A stretch of DNA of 26,698 nucleotides from Gemmatimonadota bacterium (GTDB taxonomy: Bacteria > Latescibacterota > UBA2968 > UBA8231). Each line of letters starts with the position of its first letter. The stretch's first letter is position 1. The notes beneath the pieces are model-generated. The model made no database searches. It worked only from the letters and a program-made list of their open reading frames with translations, and had not been told where the DNA came from. Location of the stretch: NCBI GenBank assembly GCA_028875335.1, contig JAPPEF010000323.1, forward strand, positions 1 to 26,698. Reading direction: 5' to 3'. Shown here one piece after another: positions 1-7,305 of this stretch. A program made the translations under genes and the position numbers.

Positions 1-502
1 CGCAATTATACCAGCAAAGTACCGTATCAAAATGACCGGTGCGGACCGCCTGTTCCACTTGCACCCAATCGTGTCCGGTGACGCCGATAAAGCGCACTAG
101 GCCCTCTTCGCGGGCTTGTTGGGCGGCTTCTAATGCGCCGCCGGGGCCCAGCGCTTGGTTGCGTTCTTCTTCGGTGTTCAAATGGTGGAGCTGGAAAATA
201 TCAAGGTAGTCTGTTTTGAGTGCGCGCAAAGAGGTTTGCAACTCTTGGCGCGCCTCTTTGGCGTCGCGCCGCACGGATTTGCTGGCTACGATAAGATCGT
301 GACGCCGGCCCTGGATCGCTTGGCCGATCAACTTCTCGTCTTCACCGCCCTGATAGCTGCGTGCCGTATCGACGTAGTTGACGCCACAATCGAGCGCAGC
401 CTTGTATCCATCGACCGTCTCGCAATACGTGCCGCCAATGCCGAATCGGGTAACCTCGAGATTGGTGCGGCCTAAAATTGTCCGGGGAAGATCGCGACTC
501 AT
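1..502 (-). CDS. Aldo/keto reductase, partial (C-terminus outside window)
   Basis: The 167 visible residues form the N-terminal half of an NAD(P)H-dependent (beta/alpha)8-barrel oxidoreductase of the AKR superfamily, cytosolic enzymes that reduce aldehydes and ketones or oxidise sugars. The catalytic tetrad is in place: D45 and Y50 in the VDTARSYQGGE segment, K75 in VASKS and H106 in FQLHHLN. The chosen ATG (complement of 500-502) starts the typical MSRDLPRTILGRTNLEVTR opening and has a GAGGAG ribosome site about 9 nt upstream. The frame runs open to base 1, so the C-terminal half, including the rest of the cofactor pocket, lies outside. It is divergent from the ankyrin gene and shares the 503-636 intergenic region with it. 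The substrate cannot be told from the sequence. Family confidence is high. Confidence 0.92.
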   Translation of the reverse strand, partial: MSRDLPRTILGRTNLEVTRFGIGGTYCETVDGYKAALDCGVNYVDTARSYQGGEDEKLIGQAIQGRRHDLIVASKSVRRDAKEARQELQTSLRALKTDYLDIFQLHHLNTEEERNQALGPGGALEAAQQAREEGLVRFIGVTGHDWVQVEQAVRTGHFDTVLCWYNC

Positions 503-565
503 GGGATTACTCCTCAGAGAAAGATGTGATGTTAAGTTACAGTCTCCGCAACGCGGCACCGACGC

Positions 566-613
566 TTGCCGTGAGCTTCAACCGACATCTATACTATAAT
601 ATGTCTTAGACAT
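566..613 (+). promoter_or_regulatory. Promoter with palindrome at the start site (ankyrin gene)
   Basis: A perfect TATAAT lies at 595-600, overlapping a TATACT at 590-595. A TTGCCG at 566-571 is 18 bp before the latter. Directly downstream, 601-613 is the inverted repeat ATGTCT-T-AGACAT, covering the expected transcription start, which is where a repressor operator often sits. Base matches are read directly. Promoter and operator roles are inferred. Confidence 0.4.
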
Positions 614-636
614 CAGGGAGCCATCGCGCAAAGCAA

Positions 637-723
637 ATGTCGGCTCAAGAGAGCAATAGCAAAAACCCAACGCCGCCGCCAATACCACCAGACACTACCA
701 CCCAATTGCGAGAACCGAAATGA
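637..723 (+). CDS. Possible short leader ORF, 28 aa, overlapping the ankyrin start
   Basis: An ATG at 637 opens a 28-codon frame encoding a hydrophilic, proline-rich peptide (TPPPIPPDTTT in the middle). It ends at a TGA (721-723) that overlaps the ankyrin ATG in an ATGA junction, an arrangement typical of translational coupling. The nearest purine-rich stretch (AGGGAG, 615-620) is too far upstream to be a good ribosome site, so expression is uncertain. It could be a coupling leader or the displaced N-terminus of the ankyrin protein in another frame. I do not recognise it. Confidence 0.3.
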   Translation: MSAQESNSKNPTPPPIPPDTTTQLREPK

Positions 724-3308
724 GCAACGGACCGCCAAAAAAGACTAAAGTCCGGCGATTGGCCAAGGTCTTGGGCGCAGTGGTGCTCTTGGTCATTGGC
801 TTCCTTGTGTTCGCCAGTATCCAAGACGTCAACACCAAGAACAGCGAGGAGGCGACACCACTGCACTATGCGGCGGCAAAAAATGCGACTGAAACAGCCC
901 AACGGTTAATAACGCAAGGAGCCGAGATCTGTGCCAAGGACACATTGGGCCGGACACCGCTACACTGGGCGGCCTGGTACAACGCGGCTGAGACGACCGA
1001 GGTCTTGCTGACACAGGGAGCCAACATCAACGAAAAGGACCAATATGGCGAGATACCACTGCACCAGGCGGCGAGGAACAACGCAACCGAAACAGCCCAG
1101 CTCTTACTAACCCAAGGAGCTGAGATAAACGCCAAAACCGACGAGGGCGCAACACCGCTACACTGGGCAGCAGCAGAAAATGCAAACAAAACGGCCCAAC
1201 TGTTACTAACATGGGGGGTTAACGTCAACACCAAGAACAGCGAGGAGGCGACACCACTGCACTGGGCAGCAGCAAAAAATGCGACTGAAACAGCCCAACG
1301 GTTAATAACTCAAGGAGCCGAGATTTGCGCCAAGGACACATTGGGTCAGGAACCGCTACACTGGGCGGCGTGGAACAACGCGGCTGAGATGGCCAACCTG
1401 TTGCTGACACAGGGAGCCAACGTCAACAAAAAAAATAAATATGGCGAGACACCACTGCACCGGGCGGCGAGGAACAACGCAACCGAAACAGCCCAATTGT
1501 TGATAATGCAGGGAGCCAAAATCAACGAAAAAAATAAATATGGCCGGACACCGCTACACTGGGTGGCGGCAAACAATGCGACTGAAACAGCCCAACTCTT
1601 ACTGACACAGGGAGCCAACGTCAGCGAAAAGGACGAATCTGGCAATACGCCACTGCACAATGCAGTGTGCAAAAATGCAATCGAAACCGCCCAATTGTTG
1701 ATCGCGCAAGGAGCCGAGATAAACGCCAAAACCGACAAGGAGCTGACGCCGCTGCACAATGCAGTGTGCAAAAATGCAATCGAAACCGCCCAATTGTTGA
1801 TCGCGCAAGGAGCCGAGATAAACGCCAAAACCGACAAGGAGCTGACGCCGCTGCACAATGCAGTGTGCAAAAATGCAATCGAAACCGCCCAATTGTTGAT
1901 CGCGCAAGGAGCCGAGATAAACGCCAAAACCGACAACGGCCGGACACCGCTACACAATGCGGCGAATCACAATGCGACTGAAACAGCCCAGCTCTTACTA
2001 ACCCAAGGAGCCGAAGTCAACACCAAGAACAGCGATGAGGCGACACCACTGCACTGGGCAGCAGGAAAAAATGCGACTGAAACAGCCCAACTCTTACTAA
2101 CCCAAGGAGCCGAGATCTGTGCCAAGGACACATCGGGCCAGACACCGCTACACTGGGCGGCGTGGAACAACGCGGCTGAAACAGCCAAAGTCTTGCTAAC
2201 ACAGGGAGCCAAAATCAACGAAAAGAATAAATATGGCCGGACACCGCTACACTGGGCGGCGGAGGGCAACGCAACCGAAACAGCCCAACTCTTACTGACG
2301 CAAGGGGCCGAGATAAATGCCAAAAACGACCAGAGCGCAACACCGCTGCATTATGCGGCGATGGGGAATGCGACAGAAACAGCCCAACTCTTACTGACGC
2401 AAGGGGCCGAGATAAACGCCAAAAACGACGATGGCGAGACACCACTGCATTATGCGGCGTGGAAAAATGCGACAGAAACAGCCCAACTCTTACTGACGCA
2501 AGGGGCCGACGTTAACGAAAAGGACAAATATAGCCGGACGCCACTACACGATGCGGCGTGGAAAAATGCGACAGAAACAGCCCAACTCTTACTGACCCAA
2601 GGGGCCGAGATAAACGCCAAAAACGACGATGGCCGGACACCGCTACACTGGGCGGCGGAGGACAACGCGACAGAAACAGCCCAACTCTTACTGACCCAAG
2701 GGGCCGAGGTCAATGCCAAAGCCGACGAGGGCTGGACACCGCTGCATTATGCGGTGTGGAAAAATGCAACCCAAACAGCCCAACTCTTACTGACCCAAGG
2801 AGCCGACATCAATGCTAAAATCGACGAGGGCTGGACACCGCTGCATTATGCGGCGAGGAACAACGCAACCCAAACAGCCCAATTGTTGATAACACAAGGG
2901 GCCGACGTTAACGCCGAGAGCAACAGGGGATGGACGCCACTACACACTGCGGCACGGGGAAATGCAACCGAAACCGCCCAATTGTTGATCGCGCAAGGGG
3001 CCGACATCAATGCTAAAATCGACGAGGGCCGGACATCGCTGCATTATGCGGCACGGGACAACGCAACCGAAACAGCCCAATTGTTGATAACGCAAGGAGC
3101 CGAGATAAATGCCAAAAACGACCAGGGGCTGACGCCGCTGCACGATGCGGCAGAGACAGATGCTGCTGCGACGGCCGAACTGCTGCTTAAGCAGGGAGCC
3201 GAGGTCAACGCTGAGAGCGACGAGGGCCTAACACCACTACACATTGCGACGAAGCACAATGCGACTGAGACAGCCGAGCTATTAAATCGCTATGGTGGTC
3301 GAGAGTGA
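720..3308 (+). CDS. Membrane-anchored protein with 25 ankyrin repeats
   Basis: This 862-residue protein has a short basic N-terminus (KKTKVRR), one hydrophobic segment at about residues 15-33, and then, from residue 45 to the end, 25 consecutive 33-residue ankyrin units with the TPLH signature, the last cut short after 26 residues. The single hydrophobic segment suggests anchoring in the inner membrane with the solenoid outside the cytoplasm, although an uncleaved or cleaved signal sequence is also possible. Ankyrin solenoids bind other proteins and no catalytic domain is present. Units are unusually alike (NATETAQLLLTQGAEINAK recurs), and groups of units are duplicated. The start is the ATG that overlaps the stop of a possible leader ORF. 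No strong ribosome site is visible, consistent with coupling. The partner is unknown. Confidence 0.9.
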   Translation: MSNGPPKKTKVRRLAKVLGAVVLLVIGFLVFASIQDVNTKNSEEATPLHYAAAKNATETAQRLITQGAEICAKDTLGRTPLHWAAWYNAAETTEVLLTQGANINEKDQYGEIPLHQAARNNATETAQLLLTQGAEINAKTDEGATPLHWAAAENANKTAQLLLTWGVNVNTKNSEEATPLHWAAAKNATETAQRLITQGAEICAKDTLGQEPLHWAAWNNAAEMANLLLTQGANVNKKNKYGETPLHRAARNNATETAQLLIMQGAKINEKNKYGRTPLHWVAANNATETAQLLLTQGANVSEKDESGNTPLHNAVCKNAIETAQLLIAQGAEINAKTDKELTPLHNAVCKNAIETAQLLIAQGAEINAKTDKELTPLHNAVCKNAIETAQLLIAQGAEINAKTDNGRTPLHNAANHNATETAQLLLTQGAEVNTKNSDEATPLHWAAGKNATETAQLLLTQGAEICAKDTSGQTPLHWAAWNNAAETAKVLLTQGAKINEKNKYGRTPLHWAAEGNATETAQLLLTQGAEINAKNDQSATPLHYAAMGNATETAQLLLTQGAEINAKNDDGETPLHYAAWKNATETAQLLLTQGADVNEKDKYSRTPLHDAAWKNATETAQLLLTQGAEINAKNDDGRTPLHWAAEDNATETAQLLLTQGAEVNAKADEGWTPLHYAVWKNATQTAQLLLTQGADINAKIDEGWTPLHYAARNNATQTAQLLITQGADVNAESNRGWTPLHTAARGNATETAQLLIAQGADINAKIDEGRTSLHYAARDNATETAQLLITQGAEINAKNDQGLTPLHDAAETDAAATAELLLKQGAEVNAESDEGLTPLHIATKHNATETAELLNRYGGRE
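852..3305 (+). repeat. Tandem 99-bp coding repeat array (25 ankyrin units)
   Basis: The array has a 99-bp period in phase with codons. Units 1-4 (852-1247) and 5-8 (1248-1643) are a 396-bp higher-order duplication. Units 1 and 5 share the otherwise rare ICAKDTLG ending, and units 13-15 repeat the same order again. This shows growth by multi-unit duplication as well as single-unit copying. Confidence 0.9.
1653..1936 (+). repeat. Near-perfect 99-bp tandem triplication inside the ankyrin array
   Basis: Units starting at 1653, 1752 and 1851 appear identical base for base until the third diverges near 1937. Neighbouring units differ at many synonymous sites, so this triplication is the youngest part of the array and a likely copy-number-variable spot. 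It encodes three copies of the NAVCKNAIETAQLLIAQG unit. Confidence 0.9.
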
Positions 3309-3361
3309 ATGAGCAGACGCTGGCGATAAGGTTTTATAGAGGAGTCGTTACGTCGCCCCGT

Positions 3362-4255
3362 TCAACCCCACAACGCCCTGAGCCGAGGCGACAGGATATC
3401 CACGTCCCGGTCGAAGATGTGGCCTTCCCAGACCCAGTTCTCCTCGGGCGTCGAGCGGTCGTAGGAAGCTTGCAGCAGATCGGGCAGGTCGAGAGTGTGG
3501 AAGCGCGTCTTGAAAAAGCCATCGTCCGAGAGCTCAACACTGCGATACCCCAAGGGAAAACCGATCAGACAGGCCGTATCGACAACTAGGTAGTCGCGGT
3601 AGGCAGTGATGCGGTTGATGTGGCGGTGGCCGGTGAAAGCGGCGACGATCGCGGGGCTTTCGTCGAGCGTTTTGACCAGACGAGGCGCGCCTGCGACCAC
3701 GCCGCGATCCCAGGCGAAATCGGGCAAAATCCAAGTGTGCATTACGAGCAACAAGGCGCAGCCATCGGCTAGCGCTTGATCAGCGGCAGCGCGCAGGGCC
3801 TCGTCTAGCGCGTCGGTCCAGACGCCAGACCCTTTCTCAAAGACATCACAGTCGTAGAAGACATGGGCCAGCGCCAGTCGCAGGCGCGGCGCAGCATCGA
3901 CGACGGTCAGCGGATCGGGGTAGGGAAAACGGGCGGCGAAACCATCGAAGGAACCGCTTTGGGCGTCGCAGTCGTGGTTGCCGGGGACCGAGTAGAACGG
4001 AGCCTCAAGCCGCGCGAAGGCCGCAACCACCTCGTCAATCGAGCGCAAATAGGTCTCGGTGGGCAGGTCGAAGGCCGACCCTCCGCAGAGAAAGTCGCCG
4101 CCGTGGACGACAAAGTCGAAATCCTGCGCATTGAGAGCAGGGGGAATCGCGTCGTGCACCTCCTGGCTGCGGGTGAGCATCTTGGGAGCGCCGTAGTCTG
4201 CGGGGGCGTCGGGGTAGTGATGAGTATCGGTGAGGAAGGCGAAGCGAACGGACAT
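3362..4255 (-). CDS. Calcineurin-like metallophosphoesterase
   Basis: This 297-residue soluble protein carries the dinuclear-metal phosphoesterase motifs in order: D10-x-H12 in LTDTHH, GGD (D54) in VVHGGDF, GNHD (92-95) in VPGNHDC, a metal histidine H173 in VMHTW, and GHRH (209-212). No signal peptide is visible, so it probably acts in the cytoplasm. The family hydrolyses phosphomonoesters or phosphodiesters, including cyclic nucleotides and phospholipid head groups. The substrate here is not predictable. The ATG at 4253-4255 has an AAGGAG ribosome site about 8 nt upstream. The gene converges on the ankyrin gene with 53 bp between stops and no obvious terminator. Length and motif set are complete. 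Confidence 0.93.
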   Translation of the reverse strand: MSVRFAFLTDTHHYPDAPADYGAPKMLTRSQEVHDAIPPALNAQDFDFVVHGGDFLCGGSAFDLPTETYLRSIDEVVAAFARLEAPFYSVPGNHDCDAQSGSFDGFAARFPYPDPLTVVDAAPRLRLALAHVFYDCDVFEKGSGVWTDALDEALRAAADQALADGCALLLVMHTWILPDFAWDRGVVAGAPRLVKTLDESPAIVAAFTGHRHINRITAYRDYLVVDTACLIGFPLGYRSVELSDDGFFKTRFHTLDLPDLLQASYDRSTPEENWVWEGHIFDRDVDILSPRLRALWG

Positions 4256-4288
4256 GGAAACGGCTCCTTCTATATGGCGCGTTGTTGC

Positions 4289-4337
4289 GCTAGGTGGCGT
4301 TGCGTCCCTTTTTCGACGCGGTAGTGATCTCCGGTTG
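4289..4337 (+). pseudogene. Fragment of a HAD-like hydrolase gene
   Basis: Bases 4295-4334 match 8732-8771 inside the intact HAD gene of this window at 35 of 40 positions. Read in frame, the fragment gives LRPFFDAVVISG against LRPFFDAVVVSG. Four of the five differences are at third codon positions, which points to a once-functional diverged paralogue and not a recent copy. No open frame resembling the rest of the HAD gene remains on either side. Confidence 0.6.
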
Positions 4338-4420
4338 TGAACAAAAAACTCGCAACAATGTCACAAATTTTGCGTCGGCAGCCAAACGCGTAGTTATGTC
4401 CTCGCAGAGGAAATTAACAA

Positions 4421-5023
4421 ATGCCCTATATAGACATCGTTCCCCTAAAGCGGGCCACCGGCCTGCTCAAAAAGCAGTACGAAGCCGCCCTCGCCCGGGC
4501 CGGGCGCATTTGGGGCATCGTCTCCATTATGAGCCCTAACGCCCGGGCCATGAAGGTCTCACTGGATTTTTACAAGACCCTCATGTACGGCCCCTCTCCC
4601 CTGAGCCGAGGCCGCCGCGAGATGCTGGCCGTGGTCGTTTCGGCCACAAACCACTGCGTGTACTGAATACGCTCCCACGCCCACGACCTCCGTGCTGAGG
4701 TCGCTCGCGATTTTGCCGTTGAAGAAGGGCCTCCGGCCGACCGGCTGGTGCACCAATTATCCGCGGACTGGCGCCGGGCTGATCTGCCTCCAGCCGACCG
4801 TGCTCTGTGCGCCTTTGCCGAAAAACTAACCCAGCGACCCCAGGACTCAACCGCTGAGGACATCGACCAATTGCGTCAGCACGGCTTTGACGATCGCAGC
4901 ATTCACGACGCCGTCCAGATCATCGGCTTTTTCAACTATATCAACCGCGTGGCAGACGCCTTGGGCGTCGAGCCTGAATCCTTTATCCGGCCCTGGGAAA
5001 AATCCGCAGCCGCTCCCGACTAG
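4421..5023 (+). CDS. AhpD/CMD-family peroxidase-like selenoprotein (in-frame TGA = Sec82)
   Basis: Read through the TGA at 4664-4666, the gene encodes 200 residues matching the peroxidase-related subfamily of carboxymuconolactone decarboxylase/AhpD proteins in length and sequence. These all-helical cytosolic enzymes use a CxxCxxxH redox centre to reduce peroxides. Here the centre reads C79-V-Y-[TGA82]-I-R-S-H86, so the stop sits exactly where the second, proton-relay-linked cysteine belongs. The downstream part (HAHDLRAEVARDF to FNYINRVADALG) continues the family in the same frame to a TAG at 5021-5023. A hairpin begins 17 nt after the TGA. The start ATG has an AGAGG site 10 nt upstream. Sec-containing AhpD/CMD proteins are known from marine metagenome surveys. 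The alternative is a nonsense mutation in a decaying region, but exact placement, intact flanks and the hairpin argue against it. Conventional gene callers would split or truncate this gene. Confidence 0.85.
4684..4703 (+). promoter_or_regulatory. Bacterial SECIS-like hairpin for Sec82
   Basis: A perfect 7-bp stem (CGACCTC at 4684-4690 with GAGGTCG at 4697-4703) closes a six-base loop, CGTGCT, containing a G-U step. The stem begins 17 nt after the TGA and the loop 24 nt after it, within the distance usual for bacterial SECIS elements, which lie in the coding region just after the Sec codon and are bound by SelB. Pairing is read directly. The function is inferred from position and loop content. 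Confidence 0.7.
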
Positions 5024-5028
5024 TCCGA

Positions 5029-5103
5029 CAAAAGGAGTAACCCGCAATGGCCTCTGTTAAATTAGTACTCGTTATTTGTATTCATGCCCCAAATCGTCGT
5101 TGA
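5029..5103 (+). pseudogene. 5'-end remnant of a ThuA-like gene with its ribosome site
   Basis: The segment from the AAAAGGAG ribosome site through about nine codons (MASVKLVLV) closely resembles the start of the intact ThuA-like gene at 7597-7650, including the flanking ACAAAAGGA and AACCCGC sequence, with one codon missing. It then runs into the ATG of the truncated ABC ATPase, and its own frame stops at 5101-5103. It reads as the stub of a deleted ThuA paralogue whose translation signals now precede the ABC remnant. Confidence 0.5.
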
Positions 5104-5778
5104 AGACCTAGTCAAAACCTACCGCATTGCCGAGCGCCGCCCCGGCCTTTGGGGTGCCTTCCGGGGCATTGTGCAGCGCTCGCACCGCACAATCCGGGCG
5201 TTGGACGGCATCTCTTTTTCGCTGGAAGCCGGCGAACTAGTCGGCTACATCGGCCCCAACGGTGCCGGCAAGTCCACTACGGTTAAAATCCTCTCCGGCA
5301 TCGTCGTCCCCGACTCGGGCCGCTGCGAGGTCCAAGGCCGCGTCCCTTTGCAGTACCGGGATGCGGCCCTAGCCGGCATGAGCACGTAGCTATTTTGGGG
5401 ACTCATTCGGGTGATGATCTTCGAAGCGTTCTACCGCACGGCAACCCAAGCGCAGCCCATGACCTACGCCGAGGTGGTCAATTATGTCTGATATGCATCT
5501 TCGTCTTTTCAGGCATGGTGGTCCCCTTGCCGCTGTTTCCCGACGCATTCCAACCCATACTCGACTTCCTGCCCTTCCGCGGCTTGGCCGACACCCCTTT
5601 TCGCCTCTACATGGGGCACATTCCCGCGTCGCAAGTCTGGTCAGTGGAGCGCCCCGACCCCTTGGGTTCAGGCCCGTTGTTTCAATGGCTGGCCCCGGTC
5701 GTGGGCCTGCTCTTTTTCGCGGTCTGTCTGCGCATCTGGCAAGTGGGCGTGCGGCACTACCGCTCTACCGGAAGCTAA
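5084..5778 (+). pseudogene. Collapsed ABC-2 exporter operon (ATPase fused to permease fragments)
   Basis: The first ~86 residues are the N-terminus of an ABC-2-type ATPase, with Walker A GPNGAGKST in IGPNGAGKSTTVKIL and the usual LSGIVVPDSG after it. Walker B, signature and switch motifs are missing. After GRVP the sequence jumps in frame into a permease N-terminus (LQYRDAALAGMST). An in-frame TAG at 5387-5389 follows where a Gln codon would fit, then LFWGLIRVMIFEAFYR up to a TGA at 5489-5491. A second internal deletion and frame change leads to the permease C-terminus (IFVFSGMVVPLPLFPDAFQP onwards, to 5778). At least two deletions and one nonsense change are visible, so no functional transporter remains. 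Such ATPase/permease pairs export lipids, polysaccharides or drugs. Confidence 0.8.
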
Positions 5779-5810
5779 CGGGAACACCTCGTCTGCAAAA
5801 AGAACTACAC

Positions 5811-7028
5811 ATGTTGTGTCAACTATTGCTTCTTTTCCTGCTGGCCGCGGTCGCCGCCGCCGACTGGCCTCAGTGGCGAGGCCCCCAGCGCGATGGCCAA
5901 ATTGCCAATTTCTCCGCTCCGACTGCTTGGCCCGATTCACTCCAATTGCAGTGGCGTACTCCAGTGGGTCGCGGCGACGCCTCGCCCGTAGTAAGCGGTG
6001 GCCACATCTTCGTCCATACTCGCCGAGATGAAGAAGAGTACGTCAGCGCCCTCGATCTAGCCGAGGGTCGCCTATTGTGGCAGGATTCATACGGCGATGT
6101 CCCCTATCAGTGGGCCACCCACCACGCCGACGAGCGCGGCAAAGGTCCCTTTGCTACTCCGGCCTTGGCCGACGGCGTACTCTATACCTATGGCGTAACC
6201 CAGGTGCTGTCGGCCTACGAGGCAGCCAGCGGCCAACTGTTGTGGCGCCACCGCCTAAATCAGTCCCTTCCCTTTGGCACCTCGGCTTCTCCCATCGCCG
6301 TTGACGGCCAGGTTATCGTCCACATCGGCGATGGCAAGGTGGGGCCGCTCACCGCCTTTGACGGCCGCAGTGGCAACACGGTGTGGACTTGGGACGCAGA
6401 TGGGCCTTCCTACTCCTCACCCATTATCGGCACTTGGGACGGTACCCGGCAGTTAGTGCTCCTTACTTTCCAGCACTGCATTGCCCTCAATCCGGCCACG
6501 GGTGAACTCTTGTGGCAAATCCCCTTCTCCCATCCCTGGGAGGAGAATATCCCCACTCCTCTGCGCAGCGGCGACAACCTCATCCTCACCGCCATGGAAC
6601 GCGGCACTCTATCCGTGCGCCCTACCCGCACCGACAGCGGCTGGGTGGCCGAAACGGTCTGGCACAATCCAGATTTGTGGATGTACACCAATTCGCCCGT
6701 TTTGCACGGCGACCTGCTCTACGCCTTTTCAACCCAGCGCAAAGGCCAATTCTTCTGCCTCGACGCCCGCACCGGTAAAACGCTGTGGGCCACCGAAGGC
6801 CGTCAGGGCGATTACACATCCCTGCTCAGCGCCGCCGAGGTTCTTTTTAGTCTGGACAACGACGCTACCCTCAGTATCATCAAACCCAGTGCCACAGCCT
6901 GGAAGACACTGGCCCAATACCAAGTCGCCGATAGCCCCACTTGGGCGCACCCAGTGGTATTGGGTGACCGACTGCTGATCAAAGACGCCACTGATCTGTC
7001 CTTGTGGACATTGCCGACAGGACCGTAA
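5811..7028 (+). CDS. Secreted PQQ-like beta-propeller protein
   Basis: The 405-residue product starts with a signal peptide (MLCQLLLLFLLAAVAAA, predicted cut before DWPQW). The mature opening DWPQWRGPQRDG is the signature start of many exported BamB/PQQ-propeller proteins of Planctomycetota and similar groups. Repeated blades follow, with the LDLAEGRLLW, YEAASGQLLW, LNPATGELLW and LDARTGKTLW tetrads, about one every 45-60 residues. These are 7-8-bladed propellers used as binding scaffolds or as quinoprotein-like enzymes. No catalytic heme or calcium motif specific to dehydrogenases is evident, so I assign no reaction. The frame is open further upstream, but that part overlaps the ABC remnant and has no family similarity, so ATG 5811 is preferred despite a weak ribosome site (AAAAAGAA). 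It seems intact although its surroundings are eroded. Confidence 0.82.
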   Translation: MLCQLLLLFLLAAVAAADWPQWRGPQRDGQIANFSAPTAWPDSLQLQWRTPVGRGDASPVVSGGHIFVHTRRDEEEYVSALDLAEGRLLWQDSYGDVPYQWATHHADERGKGPFATPALADGVLYTYGVTQVLSAYEAASGQLLWRHRLNQSLPFGTSASPIAVDGQVIVHIGDGKVGPLTAFDGRSGNTVWTWDADGPSYSSPIIGTWDGTRQLVLLTFQHCIALNPATGELLWQIPFSHPWEENIPTPLRSGDNLILTAMERGTLSVRPTRTDSGWVAETVWHNPDLWMYTNSPVLHGDLLYAFSTQRKGQFFCLDARTGKTLWATEGRQGDYTSLLSAAEVLFSLDNDATLSIIKPSATAWKTLAQYQVADSPTWAHPVVLGDRLLIKDATDLSLWTLPTGP

Positions 7029-7241
7029 ATAATCCGCCTCACCCTTCGGCTTCTCATCAATAAGGCCCATATTAAATCGGTGGAAGCAGCACCAGACCAA
7101 GGCCCAGTGCAGTGGCCGGGCGAAGGCAGCTACCAGCGGCGCGCCGACTACCTAAAACATGGCATCGCCCTCGAAGCCACCTTGGCCGAGCAAGTAGAAG
7201 AACTAGCCCGCGATTTAGAGGTGCCAATCCGCTGGGCTTGA
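7029..7241 (+). pseudogene. C-terminal remnant of an unrecognised gene
   Basis: After the propeller stop the same frame stays open for 70 codons to a TGA at 7239-7241, without a usable start. The last ~50 residues (GEGSYQRRADYLKHGIALE, then a leucine- and glutamate-rich helix ending VPIRWA) look like real protein, while the first ~15 do not. I interpret it as the 3' end of a gene whose front was deleted. The family is not recognised. Confidence 0.4.
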
Positions 7242-7242
7242 T

Positions 7243-7280
7243 ATGGGGTATATTCCCGCGTCCCAAGTCTGGTCGGTAGT
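7243..7280 (+). pseudogene. Second fragment of an ABC-2 permease C-terminus
   Basis: Bases 7243-7278 encode MGYIPASQVWSV and match 5611-5646 (MGHIPASQVWSV) in the collapsed permease at 31 of 36 positions. Most differences are at third codon positions. Similarity stops on both sides. It joins by chance in frame to the glutaredoxin downstream but is not part of it. It is a relic of another permease copy or of an old recombination. Confidence 0.5.
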
Positions 7281-7305
7281 GAAGCATCAACGTCGGAGAA
7301 ATAAA

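Noticed and set aside
866..3259. Several open frames on the minus strand and other frames of the ankyrin gene
   Set aside because: They mirror the 99-bp repeat, which keeps all frames open. They have no ribosome sites or family resemblance.
852..3305. Regular direct repeats that might suggest a CRISPR array or satellite
   Set aside because: The 99-bp period is in codon phase and encodes canonical ankyrin units with no spacers.
5484..5810. Upstream extension of the PQQ-propeller frame
   Set aside because: It overlaps the permease relic and reads as arginine/proline-rich non-family sequence before a clear signal peptide.
7243..7305. An N-terminal extension of glutaredoxin from ATG 7243
   Set aside because: These codons match a permease C-terminus elsewhere in the window, and ATG 7306 has a proper ribosome site.
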